64,000 nt of DNA from Haloferax gibbonsii ATCC 33959 (GCF_000336775.1 NZ_AOLJ01000019.1:1-64000); one strand, 5' to 3'; positions 24,855 through 33,640 are shown, counted from the stretch's first letter. Numbers and translations are program-made. The notes: a model not told the origin generated them from the letters alone.

Positions 24855-25592
24855 ATGGCACACGACACCGCCCGCACGTCTGCGAGCCCCGCAGACCACC
24901 TCCAAGCGTACGGTGGCATCATCATCGTCGTCGCCCTCTCGCTCCTCGTCGGCGCGACGTTCGGCTCGCTCGCCGGCGGCCTCGCTCGCGGCGTGGTTCC
25001 GGGTGACACCGCACTCATCGGCGCGATACAGAGCGCCGGGCAGTTCGTCGGCTTCGGCGTCGTCGGCGCGGGCTACCTCGCCGCCCGCGACGACTGGGAC
25101 CTGATTCGGTTCGAGCGACCGACCGCGCGCGACGCCCTGTGGATCGTCGGCGGGTTCGTCGCCGTGATGGGCGTCTACCTCGGCGCGTCGGCGCTGATGT
25201 CAGCGCTCGGCATCCAGAGCGGCGACAGCGTCATCGCCCAGCAGGGCCGCGAGAACCCGGTGTACTTCCTGTATCTCACCGTCGTCACCATCGTCCTCGT
25301 CGGCCCGGCGGAGGAGCTCATCTTCCGCGGCGTCGCCTTCGGCGAACTCCGCCGACTCTGGGGTCCCGCGCCCGCGGTCGTCCTGTCGAGTCTGGTGTTC
25401 GCGTCGATTCACGTCTGGTCGTTTTCCGGCGAGGGGGCCTTCGTCTCGCTGGGGATGGTGTTCCTCCTCGGGAGCGTCCTCGCGCTCGTCTACGAGAAAA
25501 GCGGGAACCTGCTCGTCGCCGCGCTGGTCCACGGGCTGTACAACGCGGTCCAGTTCCTCGTGAGCTACGCGCAGGCGACCGGCATGGTCTGA
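24855..25592 (+). CDS. CPBP-family intramembrane metalloprotease (CAAX protease-like)
   Basis: 245 residues with about seven hydrophobic segments. The three CPBP motifs are present: EELIFRGVAFGELRR (catalytic EE), SLVFASIHVWSF (metal His) and LVHGLYNAVQFL (His and Asn). These membrane glutamyl proteases process prenylated proteins in eukaryotes; in prokaryotes they act in bacteriocin immunity or membrane protein turnover. The first 17 residues are soluble. Single gene, convergent with nob1. The substrate is unknown. Confidence 0.93.
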   Translation: MAHDTARTSASPADHLQAYGGIIIVVALSLLVGATFGSLAGGLARGVVPGDTALIGAIQSAGQFVGFGVVGAGYLAARDDWDLIRFERPTARDALWIVGGFVAVMGVYLGASALMSALGIQSGDSVIAQQGRENPVYFLYLTVVTIVLVGPAEELIFRGVAFGELRRLWGPAPAVVLSSLVFASIHVWSFSGEGAFVSLGMVFLLGSVLALVYEKSGNLLVAALVHGLYNAVQFLVSYAQATGMV

Positions 25593-25637
25593 AAAAGAAC
25601 GTCGGACAGCCGAGTCGAGTCGGCCGGTTCGACCGGC

Positions 25638-26096
25638 TTACGCCGGATTCTTCCGCGACAGCTCCATCCCGCAGATGGGACAGCGCTCTTTGTTCTCGTC
25701 GAACTCGCGGCCGCAGCCCTGACACTGGAACTTCCAGCTCCGCTGTTCTGCGATGCCGTCTTGGGCGATGACTTCGACGCCGACGTTGAGCCGCTCGGCG
25801 ACGTTCTGCATCGCGTAGTCGTCGGTGACGAGCGTCGCGTCGAGTTCGAACGCGGCGGCGATGAGGCGCGTGTCGGTCTCCGAGAGCACGTCGCGGTCGC
25901 CGGTCTCGCCCGCGGCGCGGAGCACCTTGTCCACGGTTCCCTGTCCGGGGATGTGGACGTACATGCCCGCGCCTTCGAGCGCGTCGAACCGGAAGGCGTG
26001 CTCGCCGGTGAGTTCTTCCTTGACGAGGGGAATCGAGGCCGTCTCGTCGTCGGTGTGGTACTCGTTGATGAACGCAGAAGCGTCGAGAATCCGCAT
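25638..26096 (-). CDS. nob1: rRNA maturation endonuclease Nob1
   Basis: 152 residues. An N-terminal PIN domain with Asp5 (RILDASAFI), the acidic cluster SETDTRLIAAA (Asp75) and VTDDYAMQN (Asp92/93) is followed by a zinc ribbon, CQGC (125-128) and CPIC (139-142). Nob1 makes the final cut at the 3' end of 16S rRNA. It lies 18 nt downstream of the PRC-barrel gene on the same strand, so the two are probably one transcript, opposite to the translation factor at 26556. Confidence 0.94.
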   Translation of the reverse strand: MRILDASAFINEYHTDDETASIPLVKEELTGEHAFRFDALEGAGMYVHIPGQGTVDKVLRAAGETGDRDVLSETDTRLIAAAFELDATLVTDDYAMQNVAERLNVGVEVIAQDGIAEQRSWKFQCQGCGREFDENKERCPICGMELSRKNPA

Positions 26097-26114
26097 TGAG
26101 AATCTATCCTGAAA

Positions 26115-26360
26115 CTACCGTTGGACGACGATGTAATCCTTGACCGCCTGCACGCGGTTCACCGGGACACGGAACCGACCGCGGTCGTCCTGGTCGAACG
26201 CCACGCGGCTCGGGGCGACCTGCTCGTTCGGCTGGACGAGGAGGTCGTGAAGCTCGCCCGATTTCAGATCCATCGTGATGTTGTACAGCATCCCGAGTTC
26301 CGTCCCGTCGGACCCCATGACGGCCTTTCCGGAGAGGTTCTCGGCGAGTATGTCGGCCAT
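26115..26360 (-). CDS. cdpB2: PRC-barrel protein, probable cell division protein CdpB2
   Basis: 81 residues from the ATG that gives MADILAENLSGKAVMGSDGT; a GTG two codons earlier is possible. The whole protein is one PRC-barrel: AVMGSDGTELGMLYNITMD, then GELHDLLVQPNE and the final VNRVQAVKDYIVVQR. Small haloarchaeal PRC-barrel proteins CdpB1 and CdpB2 link SepF to FtsZ-based division. The gene beside the IF-2-like factor in Haloferax volcanii is, as I recall, CdpB2 (HVO_1964). Operon with nob1. It could instead be another PRC paralogue. Confidence 0.8.
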   Translation of the reverse strand: MADILAENLSGKAVMGSDGTELGMLYNITMDLKSGELHDLLVQPNEQVAPSRVAFDQDDRGRFRVPVNRVQAVKDYIVVQR

Positions 26361-26555
26361 ACACACCCCTTCCTCGCCGGTTCACATAAACGACACGGGC
26401 ACGTCTGACGGGCGGCCGACGAGCGAATCCGGGCCCGAGCGTGGGCCGCGAGAACAGTCGACACGGCGAATCGCGGGGTCGTGCGCCCGTGACGATGGAC
26501 TTAACTTGAGTCACCGACTCGATTCCGGTAAGAGCTTTCTCCGGGGCGATTCTCC

Positions 26556-28358
26556 ATGTCCGACACTGATTCGACGTCACAATCCGATACGCTTCGCACA
26601 CCCATCGTGGCCGTCCTCGGCCACGTGGACCACGGGAAGACGAGTCTTCTCGACAAGATTCGCGGCTCCGCCGTCAGCGAGGGTGAGGCCGGTGCCATCA
26701 CCCAGCACATCGGCGCGACCGCGGTCCCCTTAGACACCGTCTCGCAGATGGCCGGCAGCCTGGTCAAACCCGAGGACTTCGACCTCCCGGGGCTGTTGTT
26801 CATCGACACGCCGGGCCACCACTCCTTCAGCACCCTCCGCTCTCGCGGCGGGGCGCTCGCCGACATCGCCATCCTCGTGGTCGACGTGAACGACAGTTTC
26901 CAGCCGCAGACCGAGGAGGCCATCGACATCCTCAAACGAACGGGGACGCCGTTCATCGTGGCCGCGAACAAGATAGACACGACGCCGGGCTGGAACCCCC
27001 AAGAGGGGGCCCCCATCCAGAAGACCTACGAGGAACAGTCCCAGCGCGCCCGCTCGAAACTCGACGAGAAGCTGTACGAGATTATCGGCGAACTCTCCGA
27101 CCGGGGCTTTTCCTCTGACTTCTACTGGCGCGTCCAGAACTTCCAGTCCAACATCGGCGTCGTCCCCGTCTCCGCGCTCACCGGCGAGGGCATTCCGGAC
27201 CTGCTGGGCGTCCTCATGGGCCTCTCCCAGCGCTACATGAAAGACGAGATGGCCATCGACGTGGCCGGCCCCGGCTCCGGGACGGTCCTCGAAGTCAAGG
27301 AGGAACGCGGCTTCGGCGCGACCCTCGACGTGGTCCTCTACGACGGGACGATTCGCGCGGGCGACACCATCGTCGTCGGCGGCGCGAACGACCCCATCGT
27401 CACCGAGGTCCGCGCGCTCCTCCAGCCCCGACCGAACGCCGAGATTCGCACCGAAAAGCGGTTCGACAAGGTCGACGAGGTCGGTGCCGCGGCCGGTGTG
27501 AAAATCGCCGCCCCCGACCTCGAAGACGCGATGGCCGGCGCGCCGGTCCGCGTCGTCGGCGACCGCGACCTCGACGAGGTCATCCGCGAGGTCGAAGCCG
27601 AACTCGCCGACATCGAAGTGACGACCGAAGAGGAGGGCGTCGTCGTCAAGGCCGACACGCTCGGCAGCCTCGAAGCGATGGCGAACGCCTTACAGGAGGC
27701 CGAAGTCCCCATCCTCCGCGCCGAGGTCGGCGACATCGCCCCGCGCGACGTTGCCGTCGCCTCGACCGCCCGCGAACCCGAGCACAAGGTCATCCTCGGC
27801 TTCAACGTGGACGTGCTCTCGAACGCCGAGGACGAACTCGACAAGAACGACGTGAAGCTGTTCGAAGACGACGTCATCTATCAGCTCGTCGAAGAGTACG
27901 AGGAGTACGTCGACGAGATGAAACGCGCCCAGCAGGAGACGATTCTCGACAAAATCGTCCGGCCGTGTCGCTTCCGCATCCTCCAGGACCACGTCTTCCG
28001 GCAGAACAACCCCGCCGTCGTCGGCGTCGAAATCATGTCCGGGACCATCAAGAACAACATGAACGTCGTGAAGTGGGAAGACGGCGAGCCCACTCGCGTC
28101 GGGCAGCTCTCGGGCATCCAAGAGAACGGCGAGGACGCGTCGAGCGCCCGCGCCGGCTCGCGCGTCAGCGTCGCCATCGACGGCCCGACGGTCGGCCGGC
28201 AGATAGACGAGGGCGACGAACTCTGGATCGAACTCCCCGAGAAGCACGCGAAGATTCTCGAACAGGAGCTCCGCGACGACATCCCCACCGACGAACTGGA
28301 GGCGCTGTCCGGCTACCTCGAAAAGCACCGCCGCCGCGACCCCTTCTGGGGGAAGTAG
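26556..28358 (+). CDS. infB: Translation initiation factor aIF5B (IF-2-like)
   Basis: 600 residues, the archaeal/eukaryotic length. The GTPase domain follows a short acidic N-terminus: G1 GHVDHGKT (22-29), DTPGHHSF for G3 and NKIDTTPGW, an extended G4. Domains II (about 230-340), III and IV follow, ending LEKHRRRDPFWGK. aIF5B promotes ribosomal subunit joining and initiator tRNA placement. The gene is divergent from cdpB2-nob1, with about 195 nt of shared upstream region. I see no intein. Confidence 0.96.
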   Translation: MSDTDSTSQSDTLRTPIVAVLGHVDHGKTSLLDKIRGSAVSEGEAGAITQHIGATAVPLDTVSQMAGSLVKPEDFDLPGLLFIDTPGHHSFSTLRSRGGALADIAILVVDVNDSFQPQTEEAIDILKRTGTPFIVAANKIDTTPGWNPQEGAPIQKTYEEQSQRARSKLDEKLYEIIGELSDRGFSSDFYWRVQNFQSNIGVVPVSALTGEGIPDLLGVLMGLSQRYMKDEMAIDVAGPGSGTVLEVKEERGFGATLDVVLYDGTIRAGDTIVVGGANDPIVTEVRALLQPRPNAEIRTEKRFDKVDEVGAAAGVKIAAPDLEDAMAGAPVRVVGDRDLDEVIREVEAELADIEVTTEEEGVVVKADTLGSLEAMANALQEAEVPILRAEVGDIAPRDVAVASTAREPEHKVILGFNVDVLSNAEDELDKNDVKLFEDDVIYQLVEEYEEYVDEMKRAQQETILDKIVRPCRFRILQDHVFRQNNPAVVGVEIMSGTIKNNMNVVKWEDGEPTRVGQLSGIQENGEDASSARAGSRVSVAIDGPTVGRQIDEGDELWIELPEKHAKILEQELRDDIPTDELEALSGYLEKHRRRDPFWGK

Positions 28359-28510
28359 GCGCGAGACGCGACCGGAAATCTCACAGAGTCACCGCGCCCG
28401 CGACGCCCGCCCGACGCGGTCCGGACGGCCGTTCCATGCGACCACCGGGGCCGACCCGTCCGGCGAAATAGCTATTATTCACACGTTCGTACTCGTCTCC
28501 GAGTGGTATC

Positions 28511-28834
28511 ATGCGCACACGAACTCCCCATAGCGACAGCATCGTCTCGGAAGCGACGCGGTACGACGCCATCCTCGCGACACTGCCGCTCCCAATAGTC
28601 GTCGGGACGGCGGCCGGCACGCTCTCGCCGCTCCCCCTCTCGCTCGTCGTGGGGGCGAGCGGCCTCGTCTCGGCGGCCGTGCTCGCTTACGGGTTGTTCG
28701 TTGCGACGCCGCGGTCGGCCGTCGGGCCGACACGCGGGTCGGACGCGTCCGCCGAGACCGACGTCCCGCTCGGCGGCGTTACGTCTCGCGCTCGCGACGA
28801 CACCGGGCGAAACCGTCGTCGCGGGAGCGTCTGA
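28511..28834 (+). CDS. Small two-helix membrane protein
   Basis: 107 residues. Two hydrophobic stretches, about 22-40 (AILATLPLPIVVGTAAGTL) and 45-66 (LSLVVGASGLVSAAVLAYGL), are followed by a 40-residue charged cytoplasmic tail rich in Arg, Asp and Thr. No known domain. The CTATTATT element at 28471-28478 is a plausible TATA box about 35 nt upstream. It is convergent with the next small membrane gene. Confidence 0.65.
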   Translation: MRTRTPHSDSIVSEATRYDAILATLPLPIVVGTAAGTLSPLPLSLVVGASGLVSAAVLAYGLFVATPRSAVGPTRGSDASAETDVPLGGVTSRARDDTGRNRRRGSV

Positions 28835-28859
28835 GCGAGTTCACGCACTCGTTTTGCAC

Positions 28860-29021
28860 TCAGGGTCGGTTCCACTCCCAGAACCAGTACGCCGCGCCGA
28901 ACAGCATCAGCCCCGCGCCGAGCGCGGAGGTCGCCGGTTCCGGGAAGACAAACAGGAGGAATCCGACGATGATGAGCGTCGTCGGGCCGATCTCGTCCGC
29001 GTATCCGAGGAGCGAAGCCAT
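28860..29021 (-). CDS. Very small membrane protein (53 aa)
   Basis: 53 residues from the ATG giving MASLLGYADEIGPTTLIIVG; a longer in-frame upstream reading is not protein-like. Two short hydrophobic helices (13-28 and 33-48) joined by PEPATSALGAG form a hairpin, ending YWFWEWNRP. Similar tiny hairpin proteins are common and conserved in haloarchaea, without known function. Its stop is 25 nt from the stop of the converging 28511 gene. Confidence 0.7.
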   Translation of the reverse strand: MASLLGYADEIGPTTLIIVGFLLFVFPEPATSALGAGLMLFGAAYWFWEWNRP

Positions 29022-29186
29022 ACCTCCCTTTCGACCGCCTCCGTGAAGTGTATTGTTCTCGTTCTGAGAGGACGAGAGCGCTCGGAAGCGAAGCGACAGG
29101 CCGTGAAAGGAGTCGCGGAGTGAATCGGTCGGCGACCGCGCGTCAGTCGCCACTCGGACCCCGACGGCGGCGGGGGTCGTTCGGGG

Positions 29187-29570
29187 TTACCGCGCGGCGG
29201 GCGTGAGGTCGTCGCCGACGGCGCTCATCACCTGGAACGCCGCGGTCGCGGCGAGTCCGCGGGCGACCTCGTTTCGGTCCTCGTCGGTGAGTCCGGCGTC
29301 GAGTTCGTCGGCGTCCGGCGAGAAGCCGGCGCTGACGGGGTGGCCGACGGGCGGGTGGACGGCCACGGTCGCCAGCGGTCCGTTCGACCCCGTCGAGAGC
29401 TCCGAGCCGACGGCGAACCCCTCGGGGAGATACGACTCGGTGCGCGAGACGATGCCGGCGACGGCCCGCCGGAGTGCGTCCATCTGCTCGACGGTCAGTT
29501 CTCGGTTGGCCGACGGCTGGCCGGCCCCAGCCACGCCGGGAGCGCCCGCATATGGGTTGTTCCCGTTCAT
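29187..29570 (-). CDS. Conserved haloarchaeal protein (DUF5811-like)
   Basis: 127 residues, soluble. A Gly/Ala/Asn-rich start (MNGNNPYAGAPGVAGAGQPS) precedes a helical region TVEQMDALRRAVAGIVSRTE, then LATVAVHPPVGHPVSAGFSP and a final helix TDEDRNEVARGLAATAAFQ. I recall the family as DUF5811, haloarchaea-only. No catalytic motif. It follows the histidine kinase gene by 159 nt on the same strand. Confidence 0.8.
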   Translation of the reverse strand: MNGNNPYAGAPGVAGAGQPSANRELTVEQMDALRRAVAGIVSRTESYLPEGFAVGSELSTGSNGPLATVAVHPPVGHPVSAGFSPDADELDAGLTDEDRNEVARGLAATAAFQVMSAVGDDLTPAAR

Positions 29571-29729
29571 CAGTCGTCTGCGATACGGGAAGGACGTGTA
29601 AAAAGCCGTCGTCGGCGGTGATGTGGCGAGCGAATCGAAACCGGGTGACGACGCGGTTGCGACGCGGGCGAGGCCGTCGCGGCGCGGACGAGACCGTCGC
29701 GGCTCGGTCTCGGCTCGGTCGCGGCGCGG

Positions 29730-30617
29730 TCACGACGCCGTCCGCGGGAGCGACACGGTGACCACGGTCCCGTGGGCCTTCGGCTTCGAGATGTCGAGGG
29801 AGCCGCCGGACGCGTCGACGATGGCGCGAACCAGCCAGAGGCCGACCCCGCTCGTGTGCGAAAGCGGCGTCTCCGAGCCGGAAAGGAGGGCGTCGCGCTC
29901 GGCATCGGGGATACCGGGGCCGTTGTCGGTGACGGTCACCCCGGCGACTTCGCCGAGTTGCCAGACGCCGACGTGCACCTCCGGTTCGTCGCAGTCGGCG
30001 TGGACGACGGCGTTGTCGAGTAACTCCGCGAGACTCCGCGGGAGCGCCGGATGCGCCCGCACGACGAGCGACTCCGGCGAGGCGATCGAGACCTGCACCT
30101 CCGGATACTCCATTTCGAGGTCCTCGACGGCGTCCGCGACCGCACAGGAGAGGTCGACGTCGACCTCGTTCCCCTCCGCGAGTTCGACGGTGCGGAGGAG
30201 CGCGACCTCGTCGCTCACTTCGACCAGCCGGTTCGCGCGCACCTGAATCGCCTCGACCGGGTCGATGTTCGAACCCGCGTCGCCTTTCGACTCGACGAGT
30301 TCGGCGTAGCCGAGGATGGCGGTGCAGGCGTTTCTGATGTCGTGTCTGAGGATTCGATGGAGGACGCTCGTGTGTGCGAGCGTCGACTCCAGTTGCTCGG
30401 AGGTCCGGTTCAGTTTGGACTGACTCCGGTTGACGAGGGCGTACACCAACAGCGCCGAGAGGCCGACGAACAGCCATCCCTTCGCCGTCTGGATGAGTTC
30501 GTGGTTCGGGAGTCCCTCTACGAGACTGTCGCTCGTCGCGACCCAGAGGAAGCCGAAGGCGGCGTAGATAAGCGCCACTCGCCCGGGAGACAGGTCGAAC
30601 GGCGCGTCACCACTCAT
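29730..30617 (-). CDS. Membrane-bound histidine kinase
   Basis: 295 residues from MSGDAPFDLSPGRVALIY. Two membrane helices (about 13-29 and 44-62) and a short coiled linker lead to the dimerisation H-box SVLHRILRHDIRNACTAIL, with His92 as the likely phosphorylated residue. The ATPase domain has LAELLDNAVVHA (N-box), TDNGPGIP (G1) and SGVGLWLVRAIV (G2). No PAS, GAF or large sensor domain is present, so the membrane helices themselves or a partner must sense the signal. No response regulator is adjacent. Confidence 0.92.
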   Translation of the reverse strand: MSGDAPFDLSPGRVALIYAAFGFLWVATSDSLVEGLPNHELIQTAKGWLFVGLSALLVYALVNRSQSKLNRTSEQLESTLAHTSVLHRILRHDIRNACTAILGYAELVESKGDAGSNIDPVEAIQVRANRLVEVSDEVALLRTVELAEGNEVDVDLSCAVADAVEDLEMEYPEVQVSIASPESLVVRAHPALPRSLAELLDNAVVHADCDEPEVHVGVWQLGEVAGVTVTDNGPGIPDAERDALLSGSETPLSHTSGVGLWLVRAIVDASGGSLDISKPKAHGTVVTVSLPRTAS

Positions 30618-30670
30618 ACCGGAAGGGTTCTCACAAAAGCTGATGAGTCCGTCGGTCAGCGCGGGGACCG

Positions 30671-31144
30671 TCAGAAGATGGATTCGCTCTGCCCGTAGGC
30701 CGCGACCGTGACGGCGGTGGTGTAGCCGTCGCCCTCGTGGGTCCCGGTCGTGAGCGCGACTTCCTCGTCGTCGAACGACCACTCGCGGAGGTTCCGGCCC
30801 GCTTCGAGCCCGTCGAGGACGGCCGCGCGAACGCTCGCTTCGTCGGTGCCGGACGCCTCGTAGAACAGGCCGGGTCCGGAGCCGGTCGCCCAGCCGAGGC
30901 CGGCGACGACCGTCTCGCCGGGCGTCGAGGTGGTCTCGCGGGCCTGCACCACGGTCAGTCGGTTGCCCGCCGGGCCGAGGTCGGGGGCCACGTCGACCGC
31001 CTCGACGGTCGCGTCGGCGGGGACGACCGAGGAGACGGCGACGAGGTTGTAGTTGTGGACGTTGGCGGCGGCGAGGGCGGCGTCGTACGACGCCATCTCG
31101 GTGGGGGCGGTGCCGACCCCGCGGACGACGCGAATCGTGTTCAT
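30671..31144 (-). CDS. pdaD: Pyruvoyl-dependent arginine decarboxylase
   Basis: 157 residues. The proenzyme cuts itself between the two serines of NLVAVSSVVPAD (Ser38-Ser39), leaving a pyruvoyl group on the new N-terminus. It converts arginine to agmatine, used in archaea for polyamines and for agmatidine in tRNA-Ile. TSTPGETVVAGLGWATGSGP and the C-terminal EGDGYTTAVTVAAYGQSESIF fit the family. It lies 53 nt upstream of the histidine kinase on the same strand and 108 nt downstream of panB. Confidence 0.93.
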   Translation of the reverse strand: MNTIRVVRGVGTAPTEMASYDAALAAANVHNYNLVAVSSVVPADATVEAVDVAPDLGPAGNRLTVVQARETTSTPGETVVAGLGWATGSGPGLFYEASGTDEASVRAAVLDGLEAGRNLREWSFDDEEVALTTGTHEGDGYTTAVTVAAYGQSESIF

Positions 31145-31252
31145 GTCCGAACTCTCGCGGCGGCGGAAAAGGGGGTTACGAATAGTGGCGCTCGAAAGCC
31201 GGGGCGAGGCGGGGGCGTCGACGACCGCCGCGACGCCGGTTCCCGGCCGGGT

Positions 31253-32491
31253 TCAGTACTGGTAGTCCGTGAAGCCCGAGATGGGGCCGGTGCCGGACTC
31301 CTCGACGTTCGAGAGCTTCTCGTGGGCGGCGTCGAAGTCCGCGCCCGTCACCACGGTCCGGCCGTCGCGGATGGCGAACATCCCGGCCTCGGTCGTGAGC
31401 GACGCGATGTCCGCGCCGGAGTAGTCGTCGAGTTCCTCGGCGAGCGCGTCGAGGTCCACGTCGTCGGCGACGTTCATGTCGCGGGTGTGGATGTCGAGGA
31501 TGCGGCGGCGGCCCTCGACGGCGGGCTTGGGCACCTCGATGAGGCGGTCGAACCGGCCCGGCCGGAGAATGGCCTCGTCGAGCATGTCGAAGCGGTTAGT
31601 CGCCGCGATGATGCGGATGTCGCCGCGGTCGTCGAAGCCGTCCATCTCCGAGAGCAGTTGCATCATCGTGCGCTGAACCTCGGCGTCGCCGGAGGTCTTC
31701 GAGTCCGTGCGCTTCGAGGCGACGGCGTCGATTTCGTCGATGAAGATGACCACCGGTTCGCGCTCGGCGGCGAGCTTGAACAGGTCGCGGACGAGCCGCG
31801 CGCCCTCGCCGATGAACTTCTGGACGAGTTCGGAGCCGGCCATCTTGATGAACGAGGCGTTGGTCTCGTTGGCGACGGCCTTCGCGAGCATCGTCTTCCC
31901 CGTTCCCGGCGGGCCGTACAGGAGCACGCCCGCGGGCGGGTCGATGCCGACTTCCTCGAACATCTCGGGGTTCTCGAGGGGCTGTTCGACCGCCTCGCGG
32001 ACCTCGCGGACCTGCTCGTCGATGCCGCCGATGTCGTCGTAGGTGACCGTCGGCGACTCGACGACCTCCATCGCCTGCGCCCGCGCGTCCGTCTCGTCGT
32101 CGAGGACGGTCTGGACGGCGAACGAATCGTTGATGGCGACGCGGTCGCCGGGTTCGATGTCGTCGATGTTCAGGCTCGGTGCGAACTCGGTCAGGACCTC
32201 CTGGTTGTTGCCGTGCTGCTTGATGATGACGCCGTCGTCGGTCAGTTCTTCGACCGTGGCGATGTAGTACGAGGCCGTCTTCAGGGCCTCGTTTCGCGCC
32301 TTCATCTGGTCGACCTCGTCGACCAGTTCGGCGTGACGGTCGTCGGCGTTCTGGAGCCGCTGGTCGAGTTCGCGGTTGACGTCGACCATGCGTTCGAAGT
32401 GCTGGCGGAGTGCAGAGAGGCGCTCTGCATCCGACATCTCGGGGTCCAGATCGAGATGAGGACGTTCCGGGAGAGATGGACTCCGTGACAT
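31253..32491 (-). CDS. panB: Proteasome-activating nucleotidase PanB
   Basis: 412 residues from MSRSPSLPERPHLDLDPEM; an 8-residue longer frame upstream is unlikely. Layout: N-terminal coiled coil (about 20-72), OB domain (75-140), AAA+ module with Walker A GPPGTGKT (193-200), Walker B VVIFIDEID (247-255) and arginine-finger region RPGRFDR, then a C-terminal helical domain. PAN hexamers unfold proteins for the 20S proteasome. The last residues are TDYQY; the penultimate residue is Gln, not Tyr as in a strict HbYX docking motif. This matches the PanB form of Haloferax, which I recall as the second, less abundant PAN. Confidence 0.95.
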   Translation of the reverse strand: MSRSPSLPERPHLDLDPEMSDAERLSALRQHFERMVDVNRELDQRLQNADDRHAELVDEVDQMKARNEALKTASYYIATVEELTDDGVIIKQHGNNQEVLTEFAPSLNIDDIEPGDRVAINDSFAVQTVLDDETDARAQAMEVVESPTVTYDDIGGIDEQVREVREAVEQPLENPEMFEEVGIDPPAGVLLYGPPGTGKTMLAKAVANETNASFIKMAGSELVQKFIGEGARLVRDLFKLAAEREPVVIFIDEIDAVASKRTDSKTSGDAEVQRTMMQLLSEMDGFDDRGDIRIIAATNRFDMLDEAILRPGRFDRLIEVPKPAVEGRRRILDIHTRDMNVADDVDLDALAEELDDYSGADIASLTTEAGMFAIRDGRTVVTGADFDAAHEKLSNVEESGTGPISGFTDYQY

Positions 32492-32895
32492 CAGTGATTG
32501 GCCACACTTAGGCATGCGCGTAAATGTGCCTTTGGGTCAGAGAACACGAGTGCGCCGCTCGAAGCGGTTTTAGGTGACAGCGCCACCGTGGCCGCTCGCC
32601 TGCCGGGCGAATCGAAGGCCCGCGGGCGGTGTCTACGACTCGCGCGAAGCGAACACAGGTCCAGCAGGAACACGGGCGCACTCAAGAAGATGTGGAAGGA
32701 GGAAGTTGCGGAGGTTCGGTGTGTACAGGTCGCCCCTCGTTTCGGCCCGACATGCCCTCCGCGAAGACAGATACGACGCCCATCGACTTGAAAGGAATTC
32801 GTCATCGCCGAGAACGTCCCGTAAATCGAGATGTCGGTATTCATTCGGTACGATCCGCCGAGCGATGCCTCCGGAGCGCCATCGACCGGAAGCCG
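32492..32895. other. 404-nt intergenic region without a supported gene
   Basis: It lies between the panB start and the stop of the dUTPase-like gene. Open frames here encode arginine- and cysteine-rich, non-acidic peptides unlike haloarchaeal proteins. The first 80 nt presumably hold the panB promoter. The rest could encode a small RNA, but I found no recognisable RNase P, SRP or box C/D motif. Confidence 0.5.
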
Positions 32896-33369
32896 TCAGC
32901 GGGTCCGCTCGCCCTGATAGCTACCGTCGTAGGTCCCGTCGTGGTTCGCGTCCGCGAGGACGATTTGAGCCACGCGCGCGCCGCGTTCGAGTTCGACCGG
33001 GTGGTGGACCTGCAAGAGCCCCTCGCCTTTCCCCTCGTAGCCGGCGTCCCAGACGGCCGTGTTCAGCATACAGGAGTTCCGCATGAGCGACGACCGCGGG
33101 TAGATGAAGCCGACGTGGTCTTCCGGGATGTGGACCGTCTCGGCGTACTGGAGGACGTAGCCGCCGGGGTCGAGTCGGTACGTCTCGGCGTCCGGGTCGG
33201 CGAACTCGAGGGGCCGACGCTCGCCGATGGTCTTCCCTTCGCGGCCGAGGCGGCCCGGTTCGACCTGTTCGAGGACCGCTTCGAGCGTCAGGTCGACGCC
33301 GTTCGGTTGGACCTGTTCGGCCGTGACCGGCGAGATGTGCTGTGCGACGAACGAGCCAGCGCGGTGCAT
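32896..33369 (-). CDS. dUTPase/dCTP deaminase-family protein
   Basis: 157 residues from MHRAGSFVAQHISPVTAEQV. The trimeric dUTPase-like fold is marked by QPNGVDLTL (21-29), PRSSLMRNS (91-99) and VWDAGYEGKGEGLLQV (106-121). These enzymes hydrolyse dUTP to dUMP, deaminate dCTP, or both. In my by-eye alignment the catalytic glutamate of dCTP deaminases (in the VLEF strand) is Gln120 here, which favours dUTPase activity only. It is divergent from aconitase, with 304 nt between starts. Confidence 0.85.
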   Translation of the reverse strand: MHRAGSFVAQHISPVTAEQVQPNGVDLTLEAVLEQVEPGRLGREGKTIGERRPLEFADPDAETYRLDPGGYVLQYAETVHIPEDHVGFIYPRSSLMRNSCMLNTAVWDAGYEGKGEGLLQVHHPVELERGARVAQIVLADANHDGTYDGSYQGERTR

Positions 33370-33640
33370 ATCCGAACCCCGTCCAGGGGGCGCAAAACTG
33401 TGCCGAACCTCGGTCGGTCGGCGGCCCGAGGACGGTGTCGATTCCGAGGTCGTGACGGGGTCCAAACACCCCGGTTTCGGGGGGATGTGAGAGCCCGAAT
33501 CGCCCTCCATCTGGGGCGGTGACGACCCCCGCGGTGACAAGTCACATGGGAGAACCAACAAGGAGTTTAATGGCCCTTAGACGCTAGAAACCCCGAGACG
33601 GCGCTATCGTTCACGTTCGAAGATAGGGAAGTACGCGGGA
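33370..33640. other. Intergenic region between divergent dUTPase and aconitase genes
   Basis: About 270 nt, GC-rich near the dUTPase side and more AT-rich near aconitase (GAGTTTAATGG at about 33564). No gene is supported. It must hold the dUTPase promoter. Confidence 0.5.

Noticed and set aside
32491-32844. 117-residue minus-strand frame upstream of panB
   Set aside because: Arg/Cys/Phe-rich, not acidic, covers the panB promoter.
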